Shown piece by piece: positions 13,498 through 26,260 of a stretch of DNA of 64,000 nt. The notes below the pieces were generated by a model, which made no database searches, had not been told where the DNA came from, and worked only from the letters and a program-made list of their open reading frames with translations. The stretch's first letter is position 1, and each line of letters begins with the position of its first letter. Origin of the DNA: Lepturacanthus savala (lineage: Eukaryota > Chordata > Actinopteri > Scombriformes > Trichiuridae); assembly GCA_030544235.1 (NCBI GenBank), contig CM060466.1, positions 1,295,092 through 1,359,091 on the forward strand, read 5' to 3'. A program made the translations under genes and the position numbers.

Positions 13498-14265
13498 GGA
13501 ATAAAAACATCCAAAACCCTTTTTTTAATCAGATATAAGTAATATTTCATGCAATAGAGGGTTAATTGTCTCGTCTCAATCGAGTGTTTAGTAAATGCGA
13601 CTTGTACAGAACCTCATGTGTCCATTTACAATCCATTAAGGAAGAAACAAGCCCGACTGAGACGTGTCTCCCATTAACAGCCCATTAATCTGCTGCTGCA
13701 GTATTGACACAGGCAGACTTACAGTAGAACACAGGAACACTCTCTCTGCAGGACTGAAGGTCGTTGGCTGCTTTCATGCACATGAGGCGTCTCTCGGTGC
13801 CAAAGATAAAAGCTGGCGATCACCTCCTTTCATGGCTTTGATCCAGAGGAACCGGCCTGTGGGATGTGGAGCTACAAAGCACTGCTTTTATTTTTTTGGT
13901 CTCCTGAAAGTTCGTGTGAGTCGCTGCACTTTTAGCTTTCATCTACCAGGTTTTTTAGTCAAGATGTCAGAACTGCTAACTGTCCCGGACTCGTTTTACA
14001 GTTGTAGCTGGATCTGGATGTTTCCAGAGAGGTGGACGAATAAAAGTCACAGGAAATTTATTCTGACGTGTGTTAAATTCAGTCCGGCTGGATGTTCCCC
14101 ACTCTCTGACCTCTGTGGGTCACAGTGGACACCACTGAAAGCTAAAATGGAGCTTTAGAACAGTGGTCACCAGAAAAAAAGGAGAATAATTCATTTTTAC
14201 TATAATTCCATCCATAAATAACAAAATGACAGCGTGTAGAAGCATTTGTATTCAGTCAGTGACAG
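13498..14265. other. unassigned noncoding stretch
   Basis: No repeat of the window and no exon is seen. A 164-codon frame at 13664-14158 has no family resemblance and no splice or start context that supports it. Confidence 0.4.
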
Positions 14266-14269
14266 AAAT

Positions 14270-14560
14270 GTGATCCTAAAACCTTTCTACCAGTTTAAAT
14301 CTCTTAAAAAGGTTAAAAACACACAAGTTTTATATTCTAGGTGGATTTTATAGTTCAAATTCATTCATTCAATCATTCTTTCTTAGTTACATCATTTGAC
14401 ATTTAGTGTCAAATCACACAAAATCCTGATTTTTGTTAAACAATCTGATAAAAAAATGGACTTTTAAATAACAAGAAACCAACATGAACACAGAATAAAC
14501 ATGTATAGACCTGATGAATGATGAATAAACTGTATTTTAATAAGTTTTTGACTTTCTCAT
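14270..14560 (+). repeat. interspersed repeat family Y, copy
   Basis: It shares with 31315-31530, 48160-48440 and the left arm of 26935-27345 a core with TTTGACATTTAGTGTCAAAT-like sequence, then AAATGGACTTTTAAATAACA and AGAAACCAACATGAACACAG. The left edge carries TACCAGTTTAAATCTCTTAA. It is AT-rich with no frame. It is most likely an arm of a foldback DNA transposon. Confidence 0.55.
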
Positions 14561-15514
14561 CTTTCCAAACATTATTTGTCACTGACCCATTAACGACTAT
14601 CATAATTAATAATAAATAAATTAATGTATTTAATTTAATAGTATTTATTCACTATGATTTGTGCATTGCACATGAATTTATTTAATTGTACTATACGTGT
14701 GAATGGGGAGAACTGATGCATAATTAATAAGTACATTTTAAAAATAAATGGAAAATTACTTAAATATGGACATTTACTGGTGTATTTATTAATGTACAGG
14801 GTCATTTATTGATTTATCTTTTATTACGGTGGTTTCAGTCCTCCATATTTTAGACCTACACTTTCTATTTTAAGTCATTTTAACACACAAATCTCAATCG
14901 TTGGGGTCTGAGGTGTAGTTTCTGTGACTTTAAGGGTCCACTCCTCTAGAATATCCAGTTTTCTCATCAGTAGAAACCATGAACAGTGAGTATTGTTGTC
15001 AACAGGGAGTTAGAATGGCTGGAAACACACAGCATGAGGTTATGTGATATGCAGCAAACAGGACGGCTGCTCTGATTGGACAGGCATGGCGTCTATAGGG
15101 CCCCTCAGATAAAGACATTACAATTACAACCCACCTGAATGGAGGCAAACTGGAAGCCTGACCTCTGACCTTCACATCATGAATCATTGTTGGACCTGTT
15201 TTTATGCTGAGGAGACGTGGAAATGTGACGCAACGCTGCTGAAGATTTGACCACCGGTGAAAATAAATAATATAAATAAAGTTTTCCACCGTCGGTTTTA
15301 ACAGGAAACAAAATGACTCAGTGAACTTTAGAGGCCCAGGTTTATTTCTTCAGTTTTCCTGCTATGAATGATAATAAATATGGAATAAGTCTACAACCAC
15401 AAAGGCTATTGGACTTAAACCTGGTGTAAAAAGAGATCTACAACATGTGGGGTGACTACAGAAGACCAAATATAGCTGGAATGATGCTAAATGCTTTTTA
15501 CTCTGAGGACCCCT

Positions 15515-15568
15515 TCGAGGCCTCCTGGGGGTCCCCGGACCCTCCTTTGAGAACCACTGGTCTATACT
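15515..15568. repeat. fragment of a widespread teleost repeat
   Basis: The segment with CTGGGGGTCCCCGGACCCTC and TGAGAACCACTGGTCTA recurs in diverged form at about 59915-59975. It is a fragment only. Confidence 0.35.
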
Positions 15569-15788
15569 GGTCTCCAGGGATCAGCCTAGTCAAAACAAGC
15601 CTTGTTCAAGCAGAACCCCCCCCCCCCCCCCCTTGTGTCCGTGGGGTCTCACCCCATTAACTGAATGACTTTTATTTTCTTAAGCATCAACACATCTGTC
15701 AGTTTCCTCCCAGAGCTGCTTTTATAAAAGCTACAGATCCGAGAGGATAATGAGTCGAAGTGTTATTTATCAAGGGGAGTGGTCCTGG

Positions 15789-15842
15789 TATATAACTTAT
15801 ATAAGTTATATATAACTTATATAAGTTATATATAACTTATAA
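15789..15842. repeat. self-complementary AT tandem repeat
   Basis: A 20-bp unit, TATATAACTTATATAAGTTA, is repeated 2.7 times. Each unit is itself nearly palindromic, so the tract can fold in several registers. Confidence 0.85.
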
Positions 15843-16259
15843 AAGGAGTTGACTTTCTGCAGCGCATCAAAAAACAGCAGCAATTCATGAATCTATCATT
15901 AAATCCATCCATGCATCTACGTCTTTTACACATTTATCTGACTTTTATTATTCTGGATTTAACTTAAAACATTTCTCTTATATTATTTTACTATTTTACT
16001 ATTATTGTTGGGGCTACACCTGATTCTATTGTTCATCTTTTTTCCAATTATTTATATTATAATATTATATTTTTTGGCATTTTTTCCTGCTGTGAAGGAG
16101 ACATGATTCGTCCTAAAACTTTATTTTATATTAATTTATCTCTTTGCTAAGTGATCAACAGTGTGCAGGAGTTATTTTCTAGGAAAAATACTAGAAAATC
16201 GTCAGTGTTATTAAAACATTAAAGCATTTATACAAAATCTCTATTTATCTATCTGATCT

Positions 16260-16690
16260 ATCTATAGCTCTGGAAAAAGTATAAGTAACTGCTGCAAAAT
16301 TATCAGTTTTTCTGATTTTACTCCTTGAGTTTGGGCAAAATGAATGTTTTAGTTTGATAAACTACTGACATTTCCCCCAAATTCCAACTAAAAAAGCATT
16401 TATTTGACAAATAATAGATACAATGTGCAGAAAATGACAAAGATCTGTGTTTTCAGGCATCAAACAATGCAAAGAAATCAACATAATACTAATGTTTACA
16501 CCTAAGAAGAGTCCAGGAATCAATATTTGGTGTAATAACCTTAATTTTTCATGCTCTCCACAGTCTTTACCATTGTTCTCCTGGTTCCTCTTTAAGCAGA
16601 ATGAGGTGTTCATGTGTTGGAATTCAGCAGAAATGGCTGGAACACATGTAGAGATGCTGATAATGATGCTGTGGTGTCTTATTTTATTCT
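16260..16690. mobile_element. Tc1-like transposon relic, copy 2
   Basis: The left side, with ATAGCTCTGGAAAAAGTATA and CTGCAAAATTATCAG, resembles the end of a fish Tc1-like element. The rest follows the block order seen at 12590-12955. No intact transposase frame remains. Confidence 0.5.
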
Positions 16691-17280
16691 ATGTATCTGT
16701 GCAGCGTTTGTGCAGCATGTGCATTGGTTCACCTCCCCAGCAGGTGGGTCTTATTGACTTTTAAATGCTCAGCATCCAGTATGAACAGGTAAATATCAGT
16801 TCTGGTGGCGTGTGAAGGCTTCATTAATCATCTGACATGATAACAGAGGTGTGGAGACGCCATCATCGTGTGTTTGACTGGGTTCAGTCTAATGTGTCAC
16901 ATGACTCCTCCTGGAGCAATAACAGTAATTTAGCTGTGACCAGGCCGTGCTGAGCTGCCATTAGGAGACAAACCTCCAGTTATCAGTGAGCCGACGTCCA
17001 ACGTCCCAGTTCGACGGGTTTGTCTCCACTTTAGAGTCAGAACAAAGCGAGTTGGATCCATAAAAGCAGCGTCTTCAACGATGCCTCACACGGGTGTAAA
17101 TTACAGTAAAGACAGGAGGAGCTCCATGATTTACCCTCCACATGTTCAAACCATGAGTCACTTCAACGCAGACCTTCCCTCACTGCTTTATAGGACATGA
17201 GCAACAGGAATCACTGAGGCAAACGATCGGGTTAATTAGACACCAATAACGCAGAATACTTCCTTTAAATTTAAAAAAGA

Positions 17281-18025
17281 AGTTCATAAGATGAAAATTC
17301 AACATAAAATGTCTTTTTTTGTCCAGAAAACCCAAATATCACCAGTTTACTATTATAAAAGACTAAAGAAACCAGCAAATTATCTGGTATAAGAAGTTGG
17401 AACCAAAGAATTTGGACATTTTCTTCTTAGAAATGACTCAAAATGAATAATTAATTAGTTCTTTGGTTCATATAATGGACTAAAATATAAACCACACTTT
17501 CCCAAAGATGAAGATTCAAACTAAAATGTCTTTTTTTGTCCAGAAAACCCAAAGATCATCAGTTTATTATTATAGAAGAATAAAGAAACCAGGAAATAAT
17601 CAGAGAAGAGAAGCTGGAACCAGAGAATTTGGACGTTTTCTTCTTAAAAATGACTCAAATTGATTAATTTATTATCAAACTAGCTGGTGATTAATGTAAT
17701 ATTTAGTCAATTAATTGACTAATGTAATAGTTTATGTATATCTAAGGTTAAAAATAGGCTGGAATTACAAATATACCATGCATCCCTGATAAGATTCAAC
17801 CTAAAATGTCTTTTTTTGTCCAGAAAACCCAAAGATCATCAGTTTATTATTATAAAAGAATAAAAAAAACAGGAAATAATCAGAGAAGAGAAGCTGGAAC
17901 CAGAGAATTTAGACGTTTTCTTCTTAAAAAAACGACTCAAAGCAATAAATCGATTATCAAACTAGCTGGGGATTAATTTAATATTCATCAACTAATCAGT
18001 TAATCAACTAATCGTTGATAATGAC
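17281..18025 (+). mobile_element. cluster of three hAT-like MITE copies
   Basis: Three tandem but diverged copies (about 17281-17460, 17455-17715 and 17795-18025) carry TGTCTTTTTTTGTCCAGAAA, CATCAGTTTATTATTATA, GAAGCTGGAACCAGAGAATT and TTAATCGATTA-type ends. This matches a very common teleost non-autonomous DNA transposon whose ends read GCAACTAAT...TTGCAGCTCTA. Further copies lie at 27735-28000, 28255-28440, 36690-37000 and, inverted, at 47898-48155. The hAT assignment is from memory of the family. Confidence 0.65.
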
Positions 18026-18125
18026 CTGTGGCTGTGATCCTCCGTATTCACTGGCTTCATTCAGCTTTGTGCAGAGCTCTGTTTCCCTGAGTCAGTGCTG
18101 GCAATGACAGCTGGGGATTTTGAAA

Positions 18126-18172
18126 GTGTGTGTGTGTGCGTGTGTGTGTGTGTGTGTGTGTGCGTGTGTGTG

Positions 18173-18205
<33 letters not shown>
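18126..18205. repeat. (GT)n microsatellite with GC interruptions
   Basis: An 80-bp GT run broken by three GC steps, which suggests an older and more stable tract than the pure runs elsewhere. Confidence 0.95.
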
Positions 18206-19387
18206 AAAGTGCTGAGTGATGCACCAACACCAGGAGGGGTTGGATCAGGCTGTCGTCGGCATATTCGCTGCACTGCGGATGAAAATATGAATGAAATCGA
18301 TCCATTTTCTTCAGATTAACGTCCTAAAAACGTGTTTTATTCACATTATTTATATTTTATTTTGACAACAGTTATGTGCTAAACATTTACAGCTTCCTCT
18401 TCTCTGCAGCAATGACTGCACTGAAAGGAATCTGCTGTCATGTGTTATTGATCGTGTCTGTGATCAGTTGTTATCATCAATCCTGCACACATCAGTGATT
18501 TAGTGCACATTAAACATGCAGCCAGTGATGTCACTGACTTTACTCATCATCTTGTTTTCATCCAGATTGGACAAACTCCACCAGTGAAGGCTGAAGCCGC
18601 CATTTTAGTCCAGTTAGTCAGCTACACAAAAAGTGTATTACAAGTATTTTGGAATTCTTGTGGCTAATATGCAGACATCTATTTAGGGTTCCTATCGGCA
18701 TAGAAACGGTGCTGAAATGTGCCAAAATCAGGTCCACAATCAAGACACACCTGAACTAAAACATCTCTAACATCAGTCTGGTCCATCTTATAAGGCTGAA
18801 CATGTGTCCAATCACTTATAAGACTTTATTTCACTGATCCATGGGTGAATCAGGCTACTAACACATGATTTTCAGGTGATTTTCAACCTAAATAGATGTT
18901 TTTCTTTTAGGCGGAGCTAATTTTTTTCACTTTTCTGCTTTAGTCTAACTGGATGTACTTCAACACTGTACATTTTAAATTGATTCTGTCACTTCTACAA
19001 CTATCTTACAGGTGTTAGCTTTATTTAAACCCAAGATCATTCAGTAAACCCCTGTAGTTGTGGAGATATACTGCATTAAGTCTGGACATGTCATTTTCGA
19101 GAGGTAGATGATAAATAGACCTATTGGGGAACAGGTTAAATCAGTCTTTATTACTGTAATTATTAATAAAAGGAGATAAAAGGAAAGTCATAAAAAGCTA
19201 ACATGCTAGCTTAGTTTTCCTGCTAGTAGCATCACAGCACCTTTATACCTGTGCAGACAAAACATGGGATTTATGCTAATTTATGCAAATTCCCCCGTGT
19301 TGACAAAGAAATTCAAAAAAACTTGGGTCGAACCAGTAAAATTTATGTAGAAATAACAATTATCAGTGACAAATCTGCCAAATGATG

Positions 19388-19560
19388 AACCCTAAAAATA
19401 TTGGTTCTAGATAGTTTAACTCCCTTAAAAAGGTTTTTATATGAAAAAACAGTTTTATATTGTAAAAATCACACAAAATCATGATTTTAAACAAACCTAC
19501 AAATTCCTATTGATTAATACAGTTAATTAACCTTCAAATTAGAAAACAGGAAGTGACTAA
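19388..19560 (+). repeat. family Y repeat, partial copy
   Basis: TCTAGATAGTTTAACTCCCT followed by AAATCACACAAAATCATGAT matches the family Y order. The central segment is shortened. Confidence 0.5.
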
Positions 19561-20049
19561 AGGAAATAATGCCATTTCAACAATTTCCCTGAACTATTTC
19601 TTTGTTTTTAAGCAGCAGGTAACGTTTTCTCCTGCTTTATAAACCATTTACAGATCAAACTGTCAGGATTTCATCCTCTGAGTCATTAAAGACACTCACT
19701 GACTTTATCATTCTGGAAGAATTGACCGGATCGGACCCTTTATTGGGTCCAATCCCCTGATTGAGGCGTTTTGAGCCTGTGTTTCCTGAGCTTCTAATTC
19801 CAGAGAGGAGCATAATTTATGTGCAGGACACAGCAGCGTTTAGAGGTGATGACAGGTTTTCTTGTTCGTTGGTGTGAACCAGCTGCAGTGACTCAGGCAA
19901 ACACTCATCATCAACACACACACGTGATGCAGCAGCAGCAGCCGCCACTGGAAACACTAATAAATTCATAGAAACTAAAAAAAAAGGCAGGTAAGAGACT
20001 TAATTAGCTGTTTTCAGTTGAGACAACTTGAATTATCATCGTAGTTTAC

Positions 20050-20590
20050 ATGAAGTAAATAACTGAAAACAGGTTTTATTTTCTAGTTTCTTCACCGTTT
20101 ACTCTGATTCCTGCTTTACACTCACTTCATAGTTGTGTCTTATCAGAGTTAATTAGTGGAATTTATTGCTTTATCAATCAGATCAAAGATGTCTGAGTGT
20201 TAACTAGTACTGGATAAATTGATATCTGTCTTTTTGGGTCGTAAATTTATCATGTTACCAAAATAAAAGTCTTATAACCTTTATCCTGTTAACAAGTTAA
20301 ATTTATCATGTTACCAAAATAAAAGTCTTTTCAACCTTTATCCTCTAACAAGGTAAATCTATCATGTTACCAAAATAAAAGTCTTTTCAACCTTTATCCT
20401 CTAACAAGGTAAATTTATCATGTTACCAAAATAAAAGTCTTTTCAACCTTTATTGTGTTAACAAGGTAAATCTAGAAGGATTCATTGGAGTTAAACTCAT
20501 TACATTTATAGAAACATGTACAAATGTCTGTTCTATAACTTTTAGTTGTTAACGTCCTGCAGTTTTCTGTTGTTCATTGTAGCGTGAGAC
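20050..20590 (-). repeat. family X repeat with four copies of the 57-bp minisatellite unit, inverted
   Basis: Read on the minus strand, this locus has the same order as 45850-47515: a left flank (GTTATAGAACAGACATTTGT, then GAGTTTAACTCCAATGAATC), a tandem array, then a right flank (GACCCAAAAAGACAGATATC, CCAGTACTAGTTAAC). The array, about 20243-20470, has only four units, against about 21 in the other copy. About 250 bp of the left-flank sequence present at 45.9 kb is absent here. Confidence 0.8.
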
Positions 20591-20605
20591 TGTTTCCTTA
20601 CAGGT

Positions 20606-21845
20606 GTGATAATAACATGTTTCTAATAATAATGTCATAATAACATGTTTCTAATAATAATGTGATAATAACATGTTTCTAATAATAATGTCATAATAAC
20701 ATGTTTCTAATAATAATGTGATAATAACAGGTTTCTAATAATAATGTGATAATAACATGTTTCTAATAATAATGTCATAATAACATGTTTCTAATAATAA
20801 TGTGATAATAACAGGTTTCTAATAATAATGTCATAATAACATGTTTCTAATAATAATGTCATAATAACATGTTTCTAATAATAATGTCATAATAACATGT
20901 TTCTAATAATAATGTGATAATAACATGTTTCTAATAATAATGTCATAATAACATGTTTCTAATAATAATGTCATAATAACATGTTTCTAACAATAATGTG
21001 ATAATAACATGTTTCTAATAATAATGTCATAATAACATGTTTCTAATAATAATGTGATAATAACAGGTTTCTAATAATAATGTGATAATAACATGTTTCT
21101 AATAATAATGTCATAATAACATGTTTCTAATAATAATGTCATAATAACAGGTTTCTAATAATAATGTCATAATAACATGTTTCTAATAATAATGTGATAA
21201 TAACAGGTTTCTAATAATAATGTGATAATAACAGGTTTCTAATAATAATGTGATAATAACATGTTTCTAATAATAATGTCATAATAACATGTCTCTAATA
21301 ATAATGTGATAATAACATGTTTCTAATAATAATGTGATAATAACATGTTTCTAATAATAATGTCATAATAACATGTTTCTAATAATAATGTGATAATAAC
21401 ATGTTTCTAATAATAATGTCATAATAACATGTTTCTAATAATAATGTGATAATAACATGTTTCTAATAATAATGTGATAATAACATGTTTCTAATAATAA
21501 TGTCATAATAACAGGTTTCTAATAATAATGTGATAATAACAGGTTTCTAATAATAATGTCATAATAACATGTTTCTAATAATAATGTCATAATAACATGT
21601 TTCTAATAATAATGTCATAATAACATGTTTCTAATAATAATGTCATAATAACATGTTTCTAATAATAATGTCATAATAACATGTTTCTAATAATAATGTG
21701 ATAATAACAGGTTTCTAATAATAATGTCATAATAACAGGTTTCTAATAATAATGTCATAACAGGTTTCTAATAATAATGTGATAATAACAGGTTTCTAAT
21801 AATAATGTGATAATAACATGTCTCTAATAATAATGTGATAATAAC
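20606..21845. repeat. 28-bp minisatellite, about 44 units
   Basis: The unit GTGATAATAACATGTTTCTA plus ATAATAAT is repeated head to tail. Two positions vary between units (GTG or GTC; ACATG or ACAGG), giving unit types in a non-random order. One unit near 21760 lacks three bases. There is no open frame, because every unit carries TAA. Confidence 0.97.
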
Positions 21846-22504
21846 CACTGTGTTGTTGGCTCTAAGCCTAAAAGCAGCCGACATAAACATGTAAATCAGC
21901 CTGAATCTGACACTGTCAGAGCTCATTGAAGCAACTAACTGTGGTTTTATTGTAAAATATCTGCGTTTTACACCTTTGGACCAATGTTTCTATCACAATA
22001 AACACAAATAGTGTCTCAATTTCGATTCTTAATTTTATTTTTTGCAGTTTTTAGTTAGTTTTTTTAACCCCAGACCAAAAAAAGTCATTTTTTAATATTT
22101 CAGGGTTCACAGTAAACTACACCGACATGTCCTGTTCTACACTTTAACAATGATTATTTGTGTTGTGACCATTTATAGACCCTTAAATTAATAGATGATA
22201 ATTATTGATTAGACTTTTACTTCCCTCTTTTTGCTGCAGGTTTGCTGCATCTCAGTAAATTATCATATCAGTGCCAGTTATTTAACTCAAAAAGTGACAC
22301 CAACACATCCATAATACACCTAAAATTAACATTTCATGTGTGCATTTATTTTATTTATAAACTGTCATCTCATTGGCTGAAGAGACGATATCTTTGAGTT
22401 TCTATGGTCTATTTTTAAGTTTATTACAAATCTTTCTATTTCCCCTTTAAGGCCACATTGTTGGTTTCATCAGGACAAAACCTGCTGTAAAGATAAGCTC
22501 AGGA

Positions 22505-22551
<47 letters not shown>

Positions 22552-23715
22552 TCCTCTTAACTAAAGGGCCATTATAACGTATATTTGTTATTTATTTATT
22601 ATGCATTTATCTATGAATTATTAACTCTGACCCAGACTAAAAGGGACAGTTTATAAAAAGTGAACTTCACAGTTGTAGTTTGCTTGTGTGTGTAGTTTTA
22701 TTCTGTGTTTTACAGCATCTAGTTGTGTGTTACAGCTTCTCCTCATGTTAAAAGTCAAACTTTCAATCAGCTTCTGTTTCGTTTTAACTGTAAAGTGATG
22801 CAACACGAGCAGAAACACGTGTCCCTCACCAACATCATCCATGTTTGGCTCATTAATCGTTCTCTTCTCGCCTTCTTTTCTCTACATCATCCTACTCATG
22901 CAGCTGGATTCCCTCTCAGACTCCAGATCATCATGTTCTGCCTGTTGGCGTCTGGTGCTGCACATTCTTATAGTTTCTCTTTCAGGAGCCTAAAAAAAAC
23001 CCCAGCGTAGGTTTAGTTTTTCTTTTCCTTTATTGCCCTGAGATCCTGGAACCTTTGCAGCTCTGCCCACATCAATCTGACGTTTTATGACAGTTTCATG
23101 CCAAAAATGAGATAATGACATACTTTTATGGTTCAGGGTTAAAAATTGTCCAAGAGATAGCGTGCACTGTAACGTGCACTTAACCCGGGAAGAATCTAAG
23201 TGTGACACAGCCTCTGTAGGTGATATTCATGTAAATATACACAGCAACTTAAACTCTGAGTCTTTGAGGCTTGATGAGTGTGTTTGACGTGTTCGTCGGA
23301 TCATTAGTTGACAAAACGAGTGAGAAAAATCTCAGAAAAATCACAGTTTTGTGCTCGGTTCATTAAAAGAACCACTAATTTAATTATTTTGATTATTATG
23401 TGATTTTGCATATATTGTAGTTGTGCTGCTATAGCAGGGTTTCAATGTTAAATGAATGTAAAAAGCATGAAAGTGAACTAAAGTTAGTCCCCATAGGACT
23501 TCCTTATATATTATATTCTTGATTTAATAAATAACTGCTTTTATTTCAGAGTAAAATCATATTTCAGCAACTGAACAAGGAAACGGCTGAAAGCTCCAGG
23601 GTTTTTTATTGCCTATACTGTAATTTCACAATAAAACATCAGTCGTATAACATTACAAAACACATAATAGTCTAAACTAAGAAATCACATTCAATCAAAT
23701 TTGATAAGTTTAGGA
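21846..23715. other. gene-free stretch
   Basis: It holds a (GT)n run at 22506-22550 and otherwise no repeat or exon I can name. The open frames at 22651-23208 on both strands have no recognisable product. Confidence 0.45.
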
Positions 23716-23717
23716 CT

Positions 23718-24446
23718 TACACTACTGTTCAAAAGTAGAAAAAAGTAGAAATTTCTTTATTTTTGAAAGAAAATCACTATTTTTTTCAATGCATATAACT
23801 TTAAACTAATGATAAATCCATTTTATACATCACTAATGTGGTAAATGACTATTCTAGCTGCTAATGTCTGGTTTTCCTGGGAAGTGAAGCTGGGGAATTT
23901 TGGAAATATGCATTAATTAGCACCTCGTTTAGCAGCTAGCTACTGTATGAATGCATTTTTAATATTTGCAAGTTAAACATTAGAACAATTTACTGTTTAA
24001 ACGTTTGGGATCACTTATAAATGTCCCTATTTTTGAAAGAAAAGCACTTGAAGATAACTTTAATCAGTTCAAAGTTAAACTAAAAACACGATTTTTGGAA
24101 ATCCCATTGGTATTTTTATATTTATTGGTATTTTTATCGATAAATTGATAAATTCTTTGGCAGAATCGTGCCTTAAAAATCAATATATACCACCATTCAG
24201 AAGTTTGGGGTCACTTTATTATTTTCATTATTTTTGAAAGAAAATCACTGTTTTTTTCAATGCATATAACATTAAACTAATGATAAATCCACTTTATACA
24301 TCACTAATGTGGTAAATGACTATTGTAGCTGCTAATATCTGGTTGTTGCTGCATCAACATCAACTCATGCTGATAAATAAAAGTGTGACTTTTTATGGAA
24401 AACACTAAATTATCTGGATGACCCCAAACTTTTAAATGTAAGTATA
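23718..24446. mobile_element. short DNA-transposon relic with nested internal copy
   Basis: The left edge TACACTACTGTTCAAAAGT and right edge CCCCAAACTTTTAAATGTAA are rough inverted repeats. Inside, a block with TTTTTTCAATGCATATAAC and GATAAATCCA...CACTAATGTGGTAAATGACT occurs twice (23760-23870 and 24230-24335). It occurs again at 62110-62260. This is a familiar type of fish DNA repeat, strongly decayed. Confidence 0.5.
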
Positions 24447-25047
24447 TTATCTGCTTTAGCTTTTCCAACTTTTTGGACACAGATGTGCTAATTATAAGGG
24501 TGTGAAATGGTGTGAAATAGTGTTTTTTCTCATTGAAACCTATAGAAAGGCCTTGGTATCATGTCATTGGTTTAACCCCCAGCCGCAGTCATTAGTCCTA
24601 ATCTCCTCAGAGTAAAGGAAGCGATCGAGCAACAGACAAAACAGCACCTGACACATCTCAGCAGCGACGCTGCAGTTATTCTGTCAGAATAGATCAGCAC
24701 AACGGAAAAAAAACTGGGAGTAACCAGACCTGGTTAAATCTCAAGAATGCACAATCAGAGGTTTGCTTCAGGCGGGACTCTGAATTGCAAACAGCTGTTC
24801 TGCAGCTGACCCTGACCCCTGACCCCGGGACGCAAACAAGGTCCGTTAAATTATGATATTTCCGTTTCACACAGTCTTCGCGGTGTCCTCGTCTTTTTAT
24901 TTGAGGAGGAAGGTGCTTCACTTCACCACAGGTCTGGACTGGAAGCAGGTTGTTCCACGCGGCCAAACTCCGAATAAACTCTGACCTTTAGTAGCGTCAC
25001 CCAGAGGAGGGGGGGTGGGGGGGGCATACAGAAAGACTGATAGATAT

Positions 25048-25050
<3 letters not shown>

Positions 25051-25102
<52 letters not shown>
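25051..25102. repeat. (GT)n microsatellite
   Basis: A GT run followed by GA-rich sequence, part of a simple-repeat cluster just before the candidate promoter. Confidence 0.95.
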
Positions 25103-25111
<9 letters not shown>

Positions 25112-25217
25112 GGAGAGAGAGAGGCCTGGAATGTGGGAGAGAGACCAGAAAGTGAATGGATCAAAGTAAAAAAAGAGACTAGAAAAAGACGACTAGACAG
25201 AAAGAGAGAGAGCGAGA

Positions 25218-25265
25218 GAGGAGGAGGAGGAGGAGGAGGAGGAGGAGGAGGAGGAGGAGGAGGAG
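25218..25265. repeat. (GGA)n trinucleotide repeat
   Basis: About 16 GGA units in a purine-only strand, which can form triplex or G-rich structures. It lies about 25 bp before the inverted CCAAT box of the candidate promoter. Confidence 0.95.
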
Positions 25266-25289
25266 TGATTAGAGCCTGAGCCTGAGCTC

Positions 25290-25306
25290 TGATTGGTCTA
25301 GTGGCC

Positions 25307-25341
<35 letters not shown>

Positions 25342-25375
25342 CAGTGGGCGGGGGATTAAGGCTGCATCACGTGGT
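25290..25375 (+). promoter_or_regulatory. candidate add3 promoter elements
   Basis: Within 85 bp lie an inverted CCAAT box (ATTGG, 25292-25296), a GC box (GGGCGGGGG, 25346-25354) and an E-box (CACGTG, 25368-25373). A (GT)n run at 25310-25339 separates the first two. The following 400 bp is pyrimidine- and GC-rich for this window. No TATA box is evident. The position, upstream of the first coding exon on the same strand, fits the noncoding first exon seen in adducin genes. This is inference; no transcript start is visible. Confidence 0.35.
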
Positions 25376-25790
25376 TCCTTTAGCTTCTTTTCCACACAAA
25401 CACACACCCTCATTCGCTGAGGAGGGCACACAGCCTCTCTCTCTCTCATATTCTCTCACACACTCACAGCTGTTCATACTTCTCCCTCTGATGAGCGGCG
25501 GTGAATCCGGTAGGAAGCGTTTGCTGCCGGCAGCAGAGAGCATCTGTATGGAACCTCTGGACGGACACGTGGACCCACTGCTTTTCTGAATCTGTCTCTT
25601 CCCAACGTTCCTCTTCATCCTGATCTCTCTCTGTCTGGGACTCTGTTGGAATTTCAGCTCAGACGGCGACTAACAGAGGATAAATAGAGACATGTGTTTT
25701 GTCTCTGCCGCCTACTACTACTACTACTACTACTACTACCACTGCTGCTGCTGCATGTTCTCTCCCATTCACTGACCAGAGAGGAAATAC
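25376..25790 (+). other. candidate noncoding first exon of add3
   Basis: The stretch follows the CCAAT/GC-box/E-box group and carries possible donors at CCG|GTAGGA (about 25509) and AAG|GTTGGT (about 25793). It includes a (CTA)n run at about 25712-25738. The coding exon at 34144 begins with an acceptor and only 44 nt of 5' UTR, so at least one upstream exon must exist; this is the best candidate I see. The short frames here have no known product. Confidence 0.3.
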
Positions 25791-26120
25791 AAGGTTGGTT
25801 TGGGCTTATTTGCTTCTGTCAGTCCACCTGGTTACCTGTTGGGAACATGGAGTTCAGGGATTTCATTCTTTTCCTTAGATTTTACTCTGCTGTGTCTCTA
25901 ATAGGAATAAAGCTGGTCTTATTCCTCCTCTTCCCGCCAGACTCCCCGACATTTACCATCCCTGATTTGTAATTTTAGGGGAATTCCATTTTTCGGGCAC
26001 ACACTCACACACACACACACCCCTGCACTATAAACACACTGGGCTGTAACAGTGCAGCGAGTGTGAGCACCAGAGACGATTAGCTGTGGTTATTATCTCT
26101 CTGTGTGCAACAGTAGAGCC

Positions 26121-26260
<140 letters not shown>

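Noticed and set aside
13664..14158. 164-codon plus-strand frame
   Set aside because: No similarity to known proteins, ordinary noncoding base composition and no exon borders.
20606..21845. CRISPR-like array of regularly spaced repeats
   Set aside because: Units are contiguous 28-bp tandem copies with no unique spacers, in a vertebrate genome; it is a minisatellite.
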